NCBI GenBank assembly: GCA_036583965.1
Contig: JAZBQD010000017.1
Location: 25,330,385-25,394,384 of the forward strand
Direction: 5' to 3'
Source of the DNA: Prunella strophiata
Lineage: Eukaryota; Chordata; Aves; Passeriformes; Prunellidae
DNA length: 64,000 bases
Under the pieces are notes generated by a model. It worked only from the letters and a program-made list of their open reading frames with translations. It ran no database searches and was not told the DNA's origin. This document shows positions 35,879 to 48,640 of this stretch, piece by piece. The position numbers and the translations under genes were made by a program. Within the stretch, counting starts at the first letter, position 1; each line of letters opens with the position of its first letter.

Positions 35879-38800
35879 TTCAACATGTTTTATATTTCTT
35901 ACAGTACATACATATTAAGCTTAGAGACAGTTTTTTTGACACCTAAACGAACTAGCTAATGAAAAAAGTGAACCATGTGGGATACAGATATCACACATTC
36001 CTTGAAAGCAAATCTCAGAGAATTGGTATTGAAGAAATTAATTAAAAATATCTGCTGCACACTGAGGTCTTCAAACAAGACATTGGGGAGTCAGCATTAG
36101 GAAAACTTTTCAAAACATTGCTGCTTTTAGTGCAGTTGGTAAGTTGTGCCAGACCACTGTAATCCACAGGCTCCAGTTTATTCTCCTGTCTCCATTCCGT
36201 GCTCCCCAGCCAAAGGAGTTGCAGAGAGACACAAAGGAAGTGCAGCTTTGTGAGAGTAGACATTACACTGAAATATCCACAGCTTCCTATTTGGAGTTAA
36301 AAAGCATATTATCCTCTGTAGATGTGTAGTTGAACTTTAACATCCTAAACAAGAAGATACTGGTAATAACAAAATCAGACCTTAAAGTTGACACAGCTGG
36401 AAGTATTGAGTTTAAACTGCAGAAAAATAGATCAAATTTCAATGGAAAAATACTAAGAATGCTTTAGCACTGAAATAAAGAGTCTATGAGAGCTGTGGAA
36501 CCTCCAATATTTCTGTCATTGTGAAGCATGGGTAAATATCTATCAGAAATCACTCACGTACAGTCAGAAGGCATCCCTGGGGGAGGGCAGTGGGTAATGT
36601 GCTTTTGAGAGTCCATCAAACTCATCTTCAATAATATTTTCAATAATTTTTGATTTTAAACCATACAGACTGGATATACTTTTTGATTAATATTTAATAG
36701 ATTGACCTAAAATATACATCCCTCATCATTTTATTACAGGTATCAGAAGTGATCAAAAGTGAACAAAGGCAATATTTTTAAGTTTAAAATCAAGATAAAA
36801 CTGAAAAAAAGTAAAAATTTCCCTTTTTAAATGTCCTCAAGATTTATATCATCATCAGTTATTACAGTTCCTATTTTAATGATTATGCATGAGGTTTTTG
36901 GAAACTAATCAACTTTAGATTTTCGAAGCCAAAATATTATCTCATTTCCTTTCCACAAAGGCCATATAAATTTATTGATGTTTTTGTTCAAAGTCAAAAT
37001 ATGGAGCCATTCTGCAATAAAATAATTAAAGTCTGTCATCCTCTTCATTTTTCATCATCATATAACCTTCAGTTACAATGAATGCTTGCTAAGTCTAACG
37101 TTTAATTACTATTACAGACAAAAGTGATGTAAAGAAGCTTATTGTCTCTGTAAAATCATTACTTCCAAACATTTGTTTTCTATGATTTTAGAAATTTGAT
37201 AATTTTCCAATGAAAGTCACAATGTTTGGTCACTATTAAAATGTTGCAAAAAAATTTCAAAATCATCAAGAAAGAAAAAGACCTTCACTACAGGATAAAC
37301 TTCACAGTGTCACCTGAAAAAATCATAATCATTTGACTCTCTCTTTTCAGTGCTTGTTCTCTTTGCCATCAAGAGCATTCCTCTGTAAATACCATAAAAG
37401 TGTTAGTTTGATTCCTCTCCCTACCTCTAAAGATTTCCTCAGGTTTACAGCCACCTGTCAATATCAACTTACATTTATCTTGAAAACCAGAAGGTAGTTT
37501 TGTTAATGTCTTGTTGATATATATGTACCATCTTTAGGTTTTTATTTTTATCTGTGCTATTCCAAACATTAAGGTAACTAATATAGATATATGCCTCCTA
37601 CTCAAATCTTTCACCAACCCATCCCACTTCCTTGCATGGTGGATGAAACACTGCTTGGTGTGTTACTCATTGAAAAAATTACAGCTATTAAGAATTCCCT
37701 AAGGACAGACAGATATTCTGCATATTTCTTGCCATGAAATATCATCAGCACCTCACTTCCAATAACCTGTAACACCACCACTTGTCAGATATGCTCTCTT
37801 ACAGCTGTGAAGGACCATTGTTCTGTAAACCACTCCTATAATTTTGTTTAATTTTGGAGACATTTAGGAGTAACTAGTTAAAATAGTGGGAATTATTACA
37901 TCAGTCTCTTAGGATAAATCATCTCTTTTTACCATGGATAGTAGGAAGACATACAGTCTTATATGAACCAAAGACTTGATAAGACTACATTACATAAAAA
38001 TTCAAAACTGGCAGAGTTAAAGACAAAGTTTAAACATCTCACACTGAACAGGACAAAGACAACATGAATAACTGAAAGACCAGTACTCAGACCATCAATC
38101 ATCATTTTAACTGTAGGTTTCAGTCATGCAGAGTTTTACAAACTGTTTTATTTTGTTGCATGATAGCTAGTTCAAACAAATTGCTCTTTGGTATAAAAAA
38201 AAAAGTTAATGAAATTATATTATATATATTCGACTGTTGCCACTGCCTGTTTTAGATTTTTTTCTTTCTAGCTCAGCAAACAGGATTTGTCACAAGATAA
38301 AATGAAGTAATAAACCCTTTATTCAAGAGTATTTCTCTTTTCAACCAGAGAGTTGTTGACATAGGGAGATAGGAGAAATTAAAAGAACAGATATTAGAAA
38401 ATCTTTAATTTGTATGAGACTAAGTCCAACAGCACTCTTGTATTTTTTATGTGACTATAATCTGTGTTTTTCATGTACCTCCTGCCCCTCTATCTTTCCT
38501 GCCTCTATTATTTACAAAAGAAACACTGCTTCCCATGACATAATGCTTATCTCTTGCAGAACAATGAGAATTTAGGGTTTTTTTCCATTAAGAACCAAGG
38601 ACAATTTACTGCAAGAATTTAGGGAGAAGTTCATTAAGGAAAAAAAAAAAAAAGTTTAATTTCAATATCACTGAAAGTACACAGTTACAATAACCAACAT
38701 GAGACAACAAATCCTAGAGTTACAGCACTGCCTGTTGGCTTTGGTGGGTAAGCATGTTTCATCTTTTGTTTGTTACTCAAAGTTGCCCTGCATCATTTCT

Positions 38801-41447
38801 AGAACTGACAAAGATAGGAAATATGCTATTTGCTTTAGCCATGGATACACAGAGCAATTTCAGTGCCAGTGACATGGCTTGACTAAGAGCTGCTAAAATA
38901 CATGGGGATTACTGAAGGGAGAGAACCAATGAAGGAATTGCTTTGCTTACAGCTTCTCTGCCTTAGTCTGAAACAAAATCAAATTGCCTCTGAGATTGCC
39001 TTTCTCTTCCACACCCAGATTTATCCTTATTCACAGTCATATACAGAAACAAGTGCCTGAATTAAAAATGTTATATCTATAAATCTTCAGCATGTATATA
39101 TAAGAGTTACTATGTTTTGCAGCTGTAATCTACCTGTAATGTAATTGATACCTTTTTGCAATATAAAAGAGAATATGGAACTGTCACTATAACTAAATCA
39201 CCTTTATATGAATGTTCTTAAACTAAGCCAAGTGTTGTTTGACCTTGCACTTGTAGCTTGATGGGTGATTCAAGTGCAGATCTGGTTCATTTCAGAGGAC
39301 TGTGTTTATAAAATATATGACATTCATCTTCAGACTGGGGAGCTGAGCTCCTGCACTTAAGGTTTGCAGTAGTTTTAGCAGAATTGTAATCTCGAAAAGG
39401 GTACCAACACTTTTATGATTTCCTTACCCTTTGGCAACACTATTTTCAGGGTAAAAGCTCTAGCAATAAATATTTTGTAATATAGTAAGAACTTGGTGAA
39501 AGTATTGAAGCAAATCAAAACACTCTCAACTCCAGATGCTTCATTTCATGACTTCACCCCAAAGCAAACAGATTACCATCTGGGCATATAAAAGAGAAAA
39601 ATAAAATATACACTTAAAGCAGCCTGTGTTTGAGAGTACAGTGTGTGTAGTACGATCTAACATACTATGAATTAGAAATGTGTTTTACCTAAATGGTATT
39701 TGAGATACTACTGAAATGCTGAGCTGATATTTCAGATGAACTGCAATATGCTTTAATTTGCTGATAAATACTCCAATAAAATAAAATGAAAATGACCCAA
39801 CACCGTTGATAACATCTGGACTGGTGATTTATTTTTCCAATTAATTTCAAATATACTGAAAACACATTGAGGCTATTAAAGCATATTATTTCAAAGAAAG
39901 GACTGTAACTGCCCAAGCAAATTGAACTAATTTCCCCAAGTGGCTTTCACACTTTTTTTATCCTCATGCAGGTTTAAAGTTCACAGAATAAATACTTACA
40001 AAGCAGATCATAAAATCTTCCCTCATGACTTCTACATATATGCACATCACCCTTCTTGACAAACTAAATTATTTTCATAAGATTTATAATATGTATTATG
40101 ATATTTTCTATACAATAAACACTATGTAGAAGAACTTCTACTTCCATTTTTTTTTTTTTTTTCCTACAGAAATACATTATATAGCAGCCAATAATCTGAA
40201 ATGTGGGTAATGATGTAAACTCAAGCCTTACTTTTGTACCATGGACATGCTTATTTTCTGCAAAACAGGGCAAAGTCAGCAGCAAATATTATCTGAGTGG
40301 TGTACTCTGTTTCGGAAACAAGATAGGTATTTTTATTTCTAAAAATAAACTAAAAAATTCCCAGCAGTCAGTTTGGATGCAGATGTTCTCCACTGTCTTG
40401 CCAGATAAAGACATGGGAATCCTGAGAAATGGATGGAAAGGCTTCAGGAGGAGGTGCTTAATATGTTTACTGATTTGTTACTGCAGATCCACTGACTTTG
40501 AGGTAATTCCTCTGGAATCTCTACCACTTACAAGTGTAAGGTGTTTTATTAGATGTATTTTCCATTTTGGGAATGTAGAGATCTTAATCACATCAGATTT
40601 CTGTGTTTACAAGAGTTTATATAGTTCCTGCAAATTTCCTGGTGTTTATGATGCGAACACCTCATATTCCTGCAGAATATGACACTGGTTCAGAGCAATT
40701 TTGGCCATCTCTGCACTGCCTACTGTGACTTCCTTTTGTTTATGTCCATTACTTTAGTATTTACTTTACTTAAAAGCCCATTTTCTTTTAGTATAAACCA
40801 GCATGAGCATGGATCTAATTCTGCTGGACTCAGCTACTACAATGAAATGCTGAAGTTTTTATTCCATACTAATTTGAAACCCCCTCTTTTCTTTTTAAAT
40901 ATTAACATAATTTGTATTAGGGGTTATCTACTTAAGAATTTTCTTGCCCTTATTTTCAAGTTCTCAGTAATTATAGTCTTTGTTATAATTGCTCAAAGTC
41001 TCTTTGAACTTACAAGTGAAATAGATTTAGAACAGGTCTGGAAAAGACCATAAGGTGTCAAGCCTAGTGGAACCAGGATCAGTACACCAAATCCACAACT
41101 AATTTTCCTGACTGTGTGATGACATTACCTGGTATAGAGAAAAGTTTGCATGTTACAGACCTTGTGATACAGAGGAAATATCCAGTATAAATTTTGAGCT
41201 GATATTTACTGCATGAAGTTTAAGGAGCTGCAACTCCTTATAGATAAAATGTCTCTTTTACCAAATTTAGGGGAGACAAGAAAAATGCTGAGGATGAGCA
41301 CAACCTGTTGAAAAAGTGATAGTAAGCAGTAACAGTCTTATCCAAATTTGTCAGGACTTATAGTTAATTCAGGTGGAACTGAATTAACTCTATGGTAGCT
41401 TGCAGTAGAACTGAAAAAATTATTTTTAAACCTCAAATGACTTCTCC
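35879..41447. other. Long AT-rich stretch without a recognised gene
   Basis: About 5.6 kb. It contains a T19 run near 40147-40162 and an A-rich run at 38640-38653. A pair of plus-strand ORFs, 40203-40682 (159 codons) and 40679-41053 (124 codons), overlap by four bases but show no domain, no splice context and no codon signal. A minus-strand microexon-like segment lies at 36558-36576. Confidence 0.5.
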
Positions 41448-41519
41448 AAATAAATAAATAAATAAATAAACAAACAAACAAACAAACAAACAAACAAACA
41501 AATAAATAAATAAATAAAT
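41448..41519 (+). repeat. Compound (AAAT)n(AAAC)n(AAAT)n microsatellite
   Basis: An AAAT block is followed by about eight AAAC units and then a second AAAT block, all in the same register. The minus-strand ORF at 41338-41595, with its repeated L-F-V-C and L-F-I-Y units, is produced by this repeat. Confidence 0.95.
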
Positions 41520-44500
41520 GCAGTACCAAAAAGTCTATTAGGAAATTTGATGACTCCTTTTTGAAAAAAACCTGGAACTTAAAAAAAAAAAACAACCAAA
41601 CCTATGTTTACTTATTGGTCATCAATATCAGCTAACAATACTAAATTAATATTAAATCCTTTTTCTTTAAAAACTGTACTATGTTCTTACTGCTGTATTG
41701 ATCTTGTTTCCCTTCCATTTCAGATGAAAAAACAATTGACTGTCCTCATTTAGGTACTAAATGCTATTTGCCTCCTACAATGAAATACATTTATCTAAAG
41801 GCAAGTGTAATCCAAAGAGTAATCTGTTCACTTCTGGAAAGATATCAAATCAGAACTGGATTTGCATCTCTTATGAGCCATTACCCTCATGCAGGGAAAT
41901 ACAAATTAACCTCTAGGTAAGTAAAAAGAAAAGTTAATTTTAACTCAGTGAATAAAAGCCTTTTGCTTCCAATTAAAATGAATAAATATTCAATTTAAAT
42001 ATCACCACGGAAAGCTCAGAATAATAATGAATTGACATATTTTAATTTTTTTCAAGAAAAAATTATTCTGATTTGACAAAAATGACTCCCTACCTAACAA
42101 TTCTCAACCATGTAATTTGAGAAAGGTTTATCTTCACAATAGAAATGCATACTTTACATTACATAACTCCAAGGGCTGGAATTTTTAAGGAATATTTTAA
42201 CTGTGATTATATTTATTAGAAAAATATTTCAAAATCACTATTAAAGTTTTTAAATTAAAACAAAGATCAAAAATATTAAGCTTAATAAAATTAAGAACTA
42301 TTCCTCTTTAAGTTATATGATTTGTACATTAAAAATTATTTCCCACTATTTGTTAAACTTTCTCCAAATCATGTGAATATGTCCTTCCATTTACATGTAT
42401 CTTTAGTACATTTTTTATTTTCTGAAATGAAGTCAGCAGTTTAAAATAAGAGTTTCCAACACTAGGCACAGAATAAGGCATCTTAATATAAGATACAGTA
42501 GATGTTATTCCCAGTTAATGTTGTCTTTTAATTTAGACATTTGATTTCCCTATAAAAGTAGATGGACCAGATTATCTTTAAGAGCATTTCTGCCTCAGAA
42601 AAATAACAACTGGAAGCAGGAATGGGTATATAAACCAGATTTTAAGAGCATCTGGATATTGTGGGTGTCTAAGTACTGATTGAACAGGGGAGAAAGAAAT
42701 ACTATGTAAGGAAGAGTTTCATGGCTGCAGTCAGGACACGGAAAATTAGTGATTTCCTGAAAAATATTAAACTTATTAGTTTCATTGTTGTAACAAGATA
42801 TGCAGTGGTATCCCTGGAAGAGGTAACCTATGACAACTATTTCAAGACATTTTGCAAAGCTACTTTCTGCACCCTTTGTTTGAGAGTCAATAGGGTTTTT
42901 GGATATTTGGAACATCTGGGGAATAGGCTAGTAGTCTCTACATTTTTCATATCTGACTACTTAAGGACAACATTTAGTGTTCATGATCAACTTGAGTCAC
43001 AGCAAAAATTTTATGTAAAGAATTGTTAACTGGCATTCCTTAATGCAAATATCTTAGTAGGCTTAGTACTTTTCTATAAAACCATTAGTTTTGTTTGCTT
43101 AGTCTTCTACAAAAAATGAGTACAAGAGATTTTTAATAATACATTTATATTTTTGAGACTGAAAAATAAATAAAGTTATATTCCTAATAAATAACTAATT
43201 TATTAAGAATAATTTACTATTTATGTACAAATTTCTTGTCAGGAGTGGAGTGAAAATGAAGGGTGGTATATCTACGTGCTGTGTATGCTGTAGTCTTTAT
43301 ACCTGAACAGTGTCAAACCCAGAAAGCATATAACCATCACAGAGAAGAGGCTAAGCCATCTGCTCAACATTTGCATAAGAAAAAATAAGTGGTTTAAAGC
43401 TGCTTCTGTATTTTCTATCACTATGTCTGAAAAGCTAATAATACATCCAGTATATTTCAGACATCTGTGTTTAAAAAAAAAGATAATTAATTTTACAAAA
43501 TAACATTGTGCATTATTTTCCTGTGATTGATAAACATAGTTACATCAATATGTAATGATTTAGGCAAAACATGGGTATCTTTTTTTGATATATCCTTTTA
43601 CTTGTTGGCAAGGCTAAAAATTCTGATTGGCTTCCCCGCATTTTATAGAAGGATCAGAAATTAACTGAAACTCAGTGATTGACAATCGACAGTCAAGACT
43701 ATCTTTCTGTCCTAATAAAGCCTAACAAGCAGTGCTGCTGCTGATTCATATCAACTATGATAAGAAGTAGAACACTGAGTTAAGAAATTACTAACTTTTC
43801 AGAGTTCTATTTTTCAGTCACAATGTAACTAGACACTTCAGCAGCTTATTAACAGTTTATTAATGACTCAGAAATTTAGGCACAGAAAAATACAACCCCT
43901 TTTTTCAAGCATATTCATTCAATATAAAAAATGTTTAAAATACAATGGAAAATAATCTTACTGAATTTTGCCAAACCTTAATTATAGAATCCCATTATTT
44001 TCCATAATTAATTTTATTTTAGTTGAATAGTGTCTCTAAGAGGACATGCAAATCAGAACTATGATGCCGTGCAGAATTCCAATCATGCTTGAAAGCCCCT
44101 GATATGCCAAAATAAAGAAACCTTTCTGAAAATATTTTAATGGGAAGCAAAAAAAAGTTTTTAAAACTTCAAATTCTGTATGCTTGCAAAAAGAACTAGG
44201 AGACTCAATTTCCTTCTACAGTTTTAAGAATAATCTTCTTTGGCTTCATAATAAGCAACAGAATACTGTCTGAGATCATTCTTTACAGAACATGTAGGTC
44301 TGTATAAAACAATTACTATGTACTTAGGATATTTTGTATCAGAACTGCGGTATCTATTGCAGGGAAAAGATAAATATATTCAAAAGATGCTCAAGTTGAC
44401 TTATAAAGAAGTTTTTTGTTGTTAAAAAAAATACATTAAATCTGTAAGATATTCCTCTCTGTATAAAGAACAGTGACAGTCACTGACTGAGTTTTTATTC

Positions 44501-44726
44501 ATAGTTCCTTTCCAGGAGAGTATGCACACAGTAATACACACCCTTCCTCCCTTGCCTCCAGTTTCCTTCCCAGTTTTTTACATCTGCTGTTAAGGAGGGA
44601 GGAGCTCAAACAAGTACAGTTACTCTGTTAACATCTTACAGAACAAAGGAAGAAAAATGAACACCTATAGGCAGTCCTGATGCATGGCTGCTTCATGATA
44701 TTAATTATTCCTATAAATCCCCTTTA
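41520..44726. other. AT-rich stretch; one exon-like segment, no gene recognised
   Basis: About 3.2 kb of unique-looking DNA. The exon-like segment at 41724-41916 is annotated separately. The overlapping ORFs at 42595-42915 (-) and 42721-43029 (+) have no domain. Confidence 0.5.
41724..41916 (+). other. Candidate coding exon (193 nt), unknown product
   Basis: The segment follows a strong polypyrimidine tract and acceptor ('cttgtttcccttccatttcag'; the AG ends at 41723). It stops at a perfect donor (TCTAG followed by gtaagt at 41917). Starting at 41726 it is open through 63 codons and leaves two bases (AG) at its end. The reading begins EKTIDCPHLGTKCYLPPTMK and contains KYKLTS near its end. It is absent from ATG-based ORF lists because it has no early start codon. 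Inside it is a second, GC-type donor match (CTAAAG followed by gcaagt at 41800). I recognise no domain or gene. Chance remains a real possibility. Confidence 0.27.
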
Positions 44727-45345
44727 AGTACTGAAAGGTTGCAATTATGTTTTCCTAGAGCCTCTTCTTCTCCAGGGTCAATCACCCAACTTTTTCAAAC
44801 TGTTCTCACAGAAGAGTTGCTTCAGCCTTCTGATCATTATTTCCATGGCCCTTCACTGGACCTGCTCTACAAGGTCCATGACCTTCCTGTGCTGGGACCC
44901 CAGAGCTGGATGCAGGGTTCCAGGTGGGCTCTCCCCTCTCAGAGCAGAGGGGCAGAATCCCCTCCCTCCCTGCTGCCCACGCTGCTTTGGATGCAGCCCA
45001 GGACACGTTTGGCTCTCTGGGCTGGGAGTGGCTGGGACATGCCCAGCCTCTCACCCACCAACACCCCGGAGTCATTCTCAGCAATGTCACTCCCAGTCCC
45101 TTTGTCTCCCAGCCCATACTGATACTAGGGGCTACCCTGACCCATGTGCAGGACTTGGCTCTTGCCCTTTTTGAACTTCAAGAGAATTGCACAGACACTC
45201 TGTCAGACCTGTAAGGGTTCTCTGGATAGCATCACTTTCCTCCAGTGTGTTGATCACGCCTTACATCTTGGTGCCTTCTGCAAACATCTGGGGGGAACAT
45301 TCAATCCCACTTATGTCCTTGAAGAAGATGTTGATGGTATAGGTC
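44727..45345 (-). mobile_element. CR1 LINE fragment, RT distal part (minus strand)
   Basis: Read on the minus strand, this is ORF2 from just past the catalytic motif to the 'cctggagaagaagaggctct' block. Recognisable plus-strand text includes 'tggccatt'-type 'catggcccttcactggacct', 'gctgggaccccagagctgga', 'tggatgcagcccaggacacg' and 'acccatgtgcaggacttggc'. The motif corresponding to FADD is read as F-A-E-G, so it is catalytically dead. It belongs to the same subfamily as the 17556-18912 copy. ORFs at 44739-45214 on both strands are shadows of this element, and 45144-45530 overlaps its 5' edge. The canonical CR1 3' end is missing, so the element was cut or rearranged on that side. Confidence 0.94.
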
Positions 45346-45867
45346 CTTCTGTATGGTATAGGTCCTCCTACCCTATGACAATATGCTCTTGCAGAAGGAA
45401 AAATTTGACTAACTCATGTAACACAGTAATGACAACCACCCACAGTCATGGCACAAGTTATTTCTATTATTGTTCAGTCTTTTTTTTTTATTTTTTTAAC
45501 CAAGTCCCATTGTTTTCATTTAATCTGTAATCACTTTCTGCAGATTTCTGCTTGCTCACAAGAATGGCTGCCCTTTTCAGCAAATACAGCAGAAGGGAAG
45601 TTCTCAATTCATAATTCACACAGGGAGCATGATTCAAGAAGCTGCTCTATGCATTCAACCAAGTAACAGAAATATATCCTAACTCCTATGGGGCCATAAA
45701 AATGTGTTTGAGTACAGGACACCTGGAGGAATACTTATAACAGAGTGTGGGAGCAATTTATTGCCTGAAATAAGGTACTCCATTCATGAAAAAATTGATG
45801 ACAAACAGCACACTATTGGAACTGGAAATAATTCCAGGTATTTTTCATCTGTTAACAAACTCTTTAC

Positions 45868-45916
<49 letters not shown>

Positions 45917-48069
45917 CAGACATCTTCATCTCAGCAGTCTTCTAACAGTGAATCTTTATCCTCTTCTTATGAGCAGGAACACATTCTCTGATTTCATATT
46001 ATGGCTATTAAATTTTCAGGGTATAAATGGCTTCTCAACAAGACTTATCTTTAACTGTGAGAGAGTGCATGAATTATGTGAAAATTTCTGCAAGTCAGTA
46101 AGACAGTGTGGAGGCTGAGCTCAAACACACAGACTCACAAAGGCATGTTCTTTGCAAATACCAACTCGTGATTACTTCAGCTGGAAATTGATTCCAGCAT
46201 TATGAGTATAATCTTTGCTGTCATGGATTTACCTCTAAGAGATCTTCCTGACTTAGGGGAAGACATTGCAACTAAAATCTAAAATGGCAGCTGGAAATCT
46301 TTCCTTCTGTTCCTTTACTGCAACTGTAATGTCAAAGTGTGATTAAAAAAAAAAATGGGTTTGCCTTTAAAACATCTCAAATTTTCACTAAAAGCACTCT
46401 GTAAATGTCAAAACCCACCAAGGTTCCACAGGTTATGACAGTCATTTTGACATGCTGATAAGAATGGCCACCTGACTGAAGCCCGAAATGTTCAAGATGT
46501 TCTGAAACTGTTGACCTAAAACAAAAAGGTGCAGAACCTGCTAATTTTGTAGGGACAGCTAGGTGACTAGAATGATTTCTGTTGACAGGCTTTGAGTAAG
46601 GCAGGACATTTAGCTAAAAAAATTGTCTGATACCAAAGAAAAAAAAAATTGAAAAATTTTAATCGTAATACTTGGCACTGTATTTCTGTAAATATAATTG
46701 TAAAATTAAAATTTTCATCCCTAGCTTGGCTGTATATTAAGAATTAACTCATTATGCCTGTTCATGAGATTTTCTGTGTATGAAAGGAAGCACTGTGCAT
46801 GAATAAATATGGAAAAAATTGGAATATCATGGCAATGACCACAATTTAAAGTACAAAACCCTTAAAATTATTAATATGAGCTTAAGTTTATATGCATCAA
46901 TTCTTAATAAGAGCTTACACATATAATTATTCTATTTTATGAGGAAAAAATGAAGAAATAAAAACACTAAACTAAGAAAACAAACTTCCAGACAGGAGAT
47001 TACAAATAAAAACACTTACAGAATGTATTAGAAATTCATACAGCAATGACAGGTTAAGAGTTCAAGATTATAATCAGAAAAATATGACAAAATCAGAATG
47101 TTTTCAGGAAATTATTGTCATGTTTTATCAGCTATAAACAACTAGTCACAGTTCTTCTTCCTCTACTAACAGTGTACATCTCCTCTACAATCTAAATAAT
47201 GCTGCTGTACACAGAGTGGCATCATGACTTCAAAAGCCATAAGCAAGACAAGGTGAGGAACAATATCTCCTGGTAGGAGGAAAATAACAATATAAAACCC
47301 AAATCTCTCCTTGTTATTAACAATGTGGAAAGTATGATTTCTGAAGAAAGATTAAATCACACTGAGAAATCTTTTAAATTGATGTAATGGGGGAGAGAGA
47401 TGACAACCCAGAGACTAGTAAAGAAATGGTGCTTAGAACCAAAAGAAAAGGGTGCTTGGAAATGGGAACAAAAGAGACCACAGGACCAGTTTCAGGATGT
47501 CAGGTTCCCATCCCAGGGTAGGCACAGAACTGCACATGGATGGAAACAAAACCACAGTGACTGGGATATGGAGGGAAAAGTCACATGACTAAAGTAGGCA
47601 GTGATTGAACAAAAAACTTACAGTAAAGGTAGACAGGTAAGAGAAGGAGATGAAGATGGCTCTCGTGACAGCACCAACACATAGGGCTCTCATACAGAGG
47701 CAGATGAGCTTGGTTTAAACCAGGAATGACTTTTGTCTGGGTATTCATTAATGAAGGTTTTCTTGTGCTTAAGGATAGGATTCAAGAACAAGGATAATGA
47801 CCAGAGGAGGATGAGTCCACAACTACTCTGAGCTCTGAATAAACTTATGGGTTGCACTCAGCTGTGCTAAGGAAGCTGGCTGATGTTCTTGCAAGGCCAT
47901 TCTACAAGAAAAATCTTGGAGATTTCTGGGAATATTGGGAGATCTCTGTCTATTGGGAGAAAGTAACCTATCTAACTATAGGTTTACTTTGATCCCTAGG
48001 ACAATCAAGGAATTGGTCCTTTAGAGGGACATTTTGGAATATGAAGGAGAAAAAGGTGTTGGGGAATTG
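45346..48069. other. AT-rich stretch with AT microsatellite, no gene seen
   Basis: At 45334-45366 the sequence 'atggtataggtcct' is duplicated with a 19-base period at the CR1 edge. An AT dinucleotide run lies at 45870-45914. ORFs at 45704-46118 owe their I-Y repeats to it. The rest of the stretch shows no recognised repeat or gene. Confidence 0.55.
45870..45914 (+). repeat. (AT)22 microsatellite
   Basis: This is a perfect alternating AT run of about 44 bases. It is self-complementary and likely highly variable in length. Confidence 0.96.
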
Positions 48070-48640
48070 CTGTGGTGGTTTGACCAAAAGAGATTAATGT
48101 GCCAACCAGCTGGATACCTTCTGTTATACAATGACTGAATTTGCAGACATGGAGAAGGCAGGAGCTATCATTTAGGTTGACTCCAGCAAGGCTTCCTTCC
48201 CACAATGTCCCTGTAACCAGGCTAGATATGGGGTGTGTGCCCCACCAGTGGGGTAAATATGGATTGAGTGGCTGGGCCCAGATGGAGCAGACACTGGGTC
48301 ATACCTTTCTGGAGGTTGGTGCCCTGTGGGATCCCACAGGGGCTGCCCTGGGATTGGTTCTGGGTAACATCTCTGTCTGTGACCTGGAACGGTGACCAAG
48401 TGCATCCTGTCAGGTGTGCAGAGGGCATCAGACTGGGGCAGCAGACAGGCCCATATGCATGAGGACAGGCTTTCTGTACAGGTGGTGAGATGAAGAGGCC
48501 AGTGGGACCCTCCCGTGACCACAGCAGGGAGAGTGTTTCCAGTTGCCACAGAATAAAACCCTGAGCAATTTGCCCTGATCCACAGCTGAGTCTGCTAAGG
48601 ATAGAGTGTTGGACTAGAAGCCTCCTGAAGTCTCCATTAA
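48070..48640 (+). mobile_element. Decayed, internally deleted CR1 LINE
   Basis: The segment keeps the RT landmark 'gatcccacaggggctgccct' (the VPQG-type region) and 'gtaacatctctgtctgtgac' followed by 'ctggaacggtgaccaagtgc'. The catalytic region is read as A-E-G. It then jumps across several hundred missing bases to 'gtgttggactagaagcctcc', a CR1 3' fragment. The upstream part ('gactccagcaaggcttcctt') fits the preceding RT block. It is heavily diverged, with many frame breaks. The antisense ORF at 48172-48549 (125 codons) is a shadow. Confidence 0.8.

Noticed and set aside
41338..41595. 85-codon minus ORF with repeated L-F-V-C units
   Set aside because: It is the translation of the AAAT/AAAC microsatellite.
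44739..45530. Cluster of 72-128 codon ORFs on both strands
   Set aside because: Most lies antisense or sense to a CR1 fragment; the remainder is chance ORF at its edge.
45704..46118. ORFs with I-Y repeats
   Set aside because: They are produced by the AT microsatellite at 45870-45914.
48141..48549. 84-codon plus and 125-codon minus ORFs
   Set aside because: They are shadows within the decayed CR1 at 48070-48640.
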